This document shows, in pieces, positions 34,110 through 36,675 of a stretch of DNA of 36,675 nt. Each line of letters begins with the position of its first letter. Within the stretch, counting starts at the first letter, position 1. The notes under the pieces were generated by a model. It saw only the letters and a list, made by a program, of their open reading frames with translations, was not told where the DNA came from and searched no databases. Made by a program: the position numbers and the translations under genes. The stretch comes from Propionibacteriaceae bacterium (GTDB lineage Bacteria; Actinomycetota; Actinomycetes; Propionibacteriales; Propionibacteriaceae), in NCBI GenBank assembly GCA_030532575.1, contig JAUNKV010000030.1, positions 1 to 36,675 of the forward strand, in the 5' to 3' direction.

Positions 34110-34121
34110 AGGCAAGCCTTG
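34108..34121. promoter_or_regulatory. DtxR/IdeR-type iron box
   Basis: TAAGGCAAGCCTTG contains the palindrome AAGGC-AA-GCCTT and matches the core of the DtxR/IdeR consensus (AGG..AGCCT). It overlaps the -10 hexamer, so iron-bound repressor would block the siderophore operon. Confidence 0.6.
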
Positions 34122-34173
34122 GGGGAAAAGGAAGTGAAACCTTTCTCAAAATCTGGCTCCCGGCAGGCGACTC

Positions 34174-34260
34174 CCCGCTGGTCGAGCCGGGTGGGCGAGC
34201 TTGCGAGAACACCCGTGTCGAGACCTCTGGCGCGCGGTGCTGGGACCTGGGGCAAGCTTG
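34174..34260. repeat. Family A left palindrome plus spacer, truncated
   Basis: CGCTGGTCGAGC to GTCGAGACC with stem CGGGTG/CACCCG. The spacer continues to about 34260, but the right palindrome is missing and a family B copy follows. Confidence 0.8.
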
Positions 34261-34267
34261 GCCCCGG

Positions 34268-34340
34268 GCAGGAACTGCCGGGGCGGGACGGTTCACCGTC
34301 GCATGGCAACGCGCCAGCGACTTTCTTCGGCGATTCGTGC
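34268..34340 (-). repeat. Family B 73-nt repeat, copy 9 (only minus-strand copy)
   Basis: Reads GCACGAATCGC to GCAGTTCCTGC on the minus strand. The inner stem is GACGGT-GA-ACCGTC. It abuts the truncated family A element and lies 80 nt before mshA. Confidence 0.8.
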
Positions 34341-34382
34341 CCGCTGGGGTCGCGGGTCACGGCCCGGGAGACGGGCGGCGGC

Positions 34383-34388
34383 TACCAT
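34383..34388 (+). promoter_or_regulatory. Candidate -10 element of mshA
   Basis: TACCAT lies 32 nt before ATG 34421; the leader of about 26 nt includes GGAAGGAG. Confidence 0.45.
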
Positions 34389-34420
34389 CGATGCACCGGA
34401 CCAGCCGGAAGGAGCCTGCC

Positions 34421-35614
34421 ATGACTCAACCCCCGCTGCGGGTGGCTTTCGTCACCCTGCACACCTCCCCGCTCGAACGCGCCGGGACCGCCGACGCCGG
34501 GGGCATGAACGTGCTCATCCTGGCCCTGGCCCGCTCCCTGGGGGAGCTTGGGGTGGAGGTGGAGTTCATCACCCGGTTCTCCGGTGACGACCAGGCCGAG
34601 TTCCAGGAGATCGCGCCCGGGGTGAGCCTTCGTCGCCTCGACGCCGGTCCCAGGACGCCGCTGCCGAAGAGCCGCATCGACCAGCACATCGAGCAGTTCC
34701 GCGACGCCCTGGCCCAGCTTGACCCCTATGACATCGTCCACTCCCACCACTGGATGTCAGGGGTGGCGGCCCTGCCCGTCGCAAGGGCGTGGGGGGTGCC
34801 CCACGTGATGACCTTCCACTCCGTGGCTGCGCACCCCAACTCCCCGCTGCGCGACGGTGAACCCCCGGAATCTCCCGCCCGCGTGGCCGGTGAGGTGGTG
34901 TGCGCGGAGCAGTCCGACCTGGTGCTGTGCGTCTCCCACCACGAGGCGGCGGTGGTGATCGGGCGCTGCAACGCCGACCCCGAGCGGGTGCGGATCGTGC
35001 GCCCCGGCGTGGACGTGGAGCTGTTCCACCCCACCACGACGACCTGGAGTCCCGACGGGGTGCGCCCCGGATACGTCGTCCTCGCGGCCCGGCTGCAGCC
35101 ACTGAAGGCCCCGGATGTCGCGATCCGGGCCCTCGCCGTCGTGCCTGCTGAGCTGCGTCCGGACCTGCTCATCGTCGGCCAGGGGTCGGCGGACTTCAGC
35201 CACTACGAGGCCGAGTTGCGGCGGCTCGTCGCTGAACTCAGGCTGGAACGCTGGGTGCACTTCATGCCCGGCCAGGACCGCGAATCGCTGGCCAGGATCA
35301 TCCGGCACGCCTCGGTGATGCTGGTGCCGTCGCACTCGGAGACGTTCGGGCTGATCGCGCTGGAGGCCTCCGCCTCCGGGATACCGGTGCTGGCGGCCGC
35401 CGCCGGGGGGCTGACCGAGGCGATCTGCAACACCCACACCGGGCTGCTGATCCCCACCCATGACCCGTGGGCGTGGGGGACGGCGCTGGCCGGGCTGCTG
35501 GCGGACCCGGAGCGCCGCGCCGAACTGGGCCGAACCGGGCGGCAGCGCGCTCTCGACATGACGTGGCGGGTCTCGGCCACCCGCACCCTGGAGCAGTACC
35601 GGAGGTTGCTGTGA
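34421..35614 (+). CDS. mshA: D-inositol-3-phosphate glycosyltransferase (mycothiol synthesis)
   Basis: This 397-residue GT-B glycosyltransferase belongs to family GT4. The MshA-like start is AFVTLHTSPLERAGTADAGG, followed by MNV for UDP-GlcNAc/inositol-phosphate positioning. Later come HSHHWMSG, VLAARLQPLKAPDVAIRALA, and the E-x7-E block SETFGLIALEASASGIPV. It joins GlcNAc to inositol 3-phosphate, the first step of mycothiol synthesis. ATG 34421 has GGAAGGAG upstream. The next gene, a PIG-L deacetylase of MshB type, starts in its stop codon. Other GT4 enzymes are alike, so the specific role rests on this neighbour. Confidence 0.85.
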   Translation: MTQPPLRVAFVTLHTSPLERAGTADAGGMNVLILALARSLGELGVEVEFITRFSGDDQAEFQEIAPGVSLRRLDAGPRTPLPKSRIDQHIEQFRDALAQLDPYDIVHSHHWMSGVAALPVARAWGVPHVMTFHSVAAHPNSPLRDGEPPESPARVAGEVVCAEQSDLVLCVSHHEAAVVIGRCNADPERVRIVRPGVDVELFHPTTTTWSPDGVRPGYVVLAARLQPLKAPDVAIRALAVVPAELRPDLLIVGQGSADFSHYEAELRRLVAELRLERWVHFMPGQDRESLARIIRHASVMLVPSHSETFGLIALEASASGIPVLAAAAGGLTEAICNTHTGLLIPTHDPWAWGTALAGLLADPERRAELGRTGRQRALDMTWRVSATRTLEQYRRLL

Positions 35615-36342
35615 GAATCGCATTCGTCCACGCCCACCCCGATGACGAGTCGCTGTGGTCGGGCGCACTGACCCTGCACCTGGTGGCCGCCGGTCACGAC
35701 GTGTGGTTGTTGACCGCCACTCGCGGCGAGCGCGGTGAGGTGGTGCCGGGGCCGCTGTCGGAGCTCGCCGGGACCCCGGAGCTGGAGCGACGGCGCGGGC
35801 TCGAGCTGGCCGGGGCCGTCGCCAGCCTCGGGTTCGCCGGACATGCGTTCCTGGGCGATGCGCCGGTGGGGTCGGGGCGTCGCTACAAGGACTCCGGCAT
35901 GACCTGGATTCGCCCCGGGCTGGCCGGTCCCGCTGACGATGCGGAGCCGGACTCGCTGTGCCAGAGCGATTTCGGCGAGGTCGTGGCCGACCTGACGGCG
36001 TGGTTGCGCAGCGTCGGGGCGGAGCTGGTCATCAGCTATGACGACGACGGCGGCTACGGCCACCCCGACCACGTGCGCCTCCACCACGCCGCCCGTGACG
36101 CAGCCGCCCGGCTCGGCCTCGACTTCGCCGCCGTCGTCCACGCCCCGGCCGAGGACGTGCAGTGGTTCGAGCTGGAGCACCTGCTGCCCCAGGTGGAGCA
36201 GGCCCTGGCCCACCACGCCACCCAGCTGACGGTGAACGGCGACGGCACGATCACCCACTCCGGCGGCCAACAGGAAGAGATCGTCACCTCGGTGGGCCTG
36301 AGACCACCCCAGCCCGGTCTGCAGCGAGTCGTCCGCTGCTAG
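35611..36342 (+). CDS. mshB: PIG-L family deacetylase, MshB-like
   Basis: The protein has 243 residues. The zinc site motif HAHPDDE (residues 7-13) and the later GYGHPDHV (third ligand histidine) are both intact. The block ATRGERGEVVPGPL is characteristic of N-acetylglucosaminyl-inositol deacetylases. It would remove acetyl from the MshA product, the second mycothiol step after dephosphorylation. MshB proteins are usually 280-300 residues, so this one is short, mainly at its C terminus (ending LQRVVRC). GTG 35611 overlaps the mshA stop (GTGA). A family A repeat begins directly after the stop at 36342. Confidence 0.82.
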   Translation: MRIAFVHAHPDDESLWSGALTLHLVAAGHDVWLLTATRGERGEVVPGPLSELAGTPELERRRGLELAGAVASLGFAGHAFLGDAPVGSGRRYKDSGMTWIRPGLAGPADDAEPDSLCQSDFGEVVADLTAWLRSVGAELVISYDDDGGYGHPDHVRLHHAARDAAARLGLDFAAVVHAPAEDVQWFELEHLLPQVEQALAHHATQLTVNGDGTITHSGGQQEEIVTSVGLRPPQPGLQRVVRC

Positions 36343-36675
36343 CACCGAGGGCGCCCGACAGTCGAGACTCCACCCCCGCTGGTCGAGCCGAGGGCGTTCA
36401 GCGCCCGACAGTCGAGACCTCTGGCATCCGGTGCTGGCACTTGCGCCGAGCGGGGATGGTCTGGACCTGAGTCCCTGCGCAAGGTTGCGGGGTCTCGACA
36501 CGGGCGTTCTCGCAAGCTCGCCCACCCGGCTCGACCAGCGGAGAAAGAGCCCAGCTCTGAAGCGGAATACTCCCGCTGGTCACACTGAGGACCGTCTGTG
36601 GCCCGACAGTCGAGACCTCCACCCCCCCGCTGGTCGAGCCGAGGGCGTTCAGCGCCCGACAGTCGAGACCTCTGG
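36343..36675. repeat. Terminal family A repeat array, no gene seen
   Basis: The 333 nt after mshB hold a partial left palindrome, one complete unit (36377-36541), a decayed left palindrome (36574-36617) and another left palindrome (36628-36670) cut by the window end. No gene or promoter is visible. Confidence 0.85.
36377..36541. repeat. Family A unit 5
   Basis: 165 bp. The left stem is GGGCGTT/AGCGCCC with one T-G wobble. The right stem is GGGCG/CGCCC around TTCTCGCAAGCT, the same inner sequence (inverted) as in the copy at 34174. Confidence 0.85.

Overview
The window is GC-rich actinobacterial chromosome. Mycothiol genes (mshA, mshB), a polyprenol-phosphate-mannose-type protein mannosyltransferase, a DtxR/IdeR-like iron box and many leaderless starts all point to Actinomycetota. 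A Propionibacteriaceae-type host is my best guess, but nothing here proves the genus.

Layout. Positions 1-3578 look accessory and slightly less GC-rich. They hold the 3' part of a bacteriocin-associated permease with its ATPase, an ECF-like sigma factor, and a RhuM-family gene broken at its 3' end beside that sigma factor. Positions 3856-9699 are ordinary chromosome: a Bax-inhibitor-1 membrane protein, two-gene units and singletons (NUDIX hydrolase, zinc metallopeptidase plus CoA-transferase, lipoprotein, AlkD-like DNA glycosylase). Positions 9713-14187 form one tightly overlapping minus-strand operon of six genes. It encodes a small secreted two-cysteine protein, two paralogous cysteine-bearing lipoproteins, a peptidoglycan-binding membrane-fusion-like protein, an ABC ATPase and a MacB/FtsX-like permease. 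This is the best candidate for an undescribed system. Positions 14316-15480 carry a NUDIX hydrolase and msrA. About 0.9 kb of palindromic repeats follows, then ung, a hemolysin-III-like membrane protein, and pabB-pabC.

Positions 19703-25233 are a minus-strand run: uracil permease, trpB, a MoxR-type AAA ATPase and a metallopeptidase/VWA protein. Then come an FAD oxidoreductase and a protein mannosyltransferase, the latter flanked on both sides by a 73-nt repeat family. Positions 29229-34070 are a five-gene siderophore uptake operon (binding protein, two permeases, ATPase, siderophore-interacting reductase) behind an iron box. mshA-mshB close the gene content, and the window ends inside another palindromic repeat array.

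Two intergenic repeat families recur. Family A is a composite of about 165-177 bp, built of two inverted palindromes whose stems change in a compensatory way between copies. Family B is exactly 73 nt in all nine copies and has terminal inverted repeats. At least eight genes have a TAnnnT hexamer placed exactly 6-7 nt before the start codon, which suggests leaderless mRNAs and fixes several start codons.
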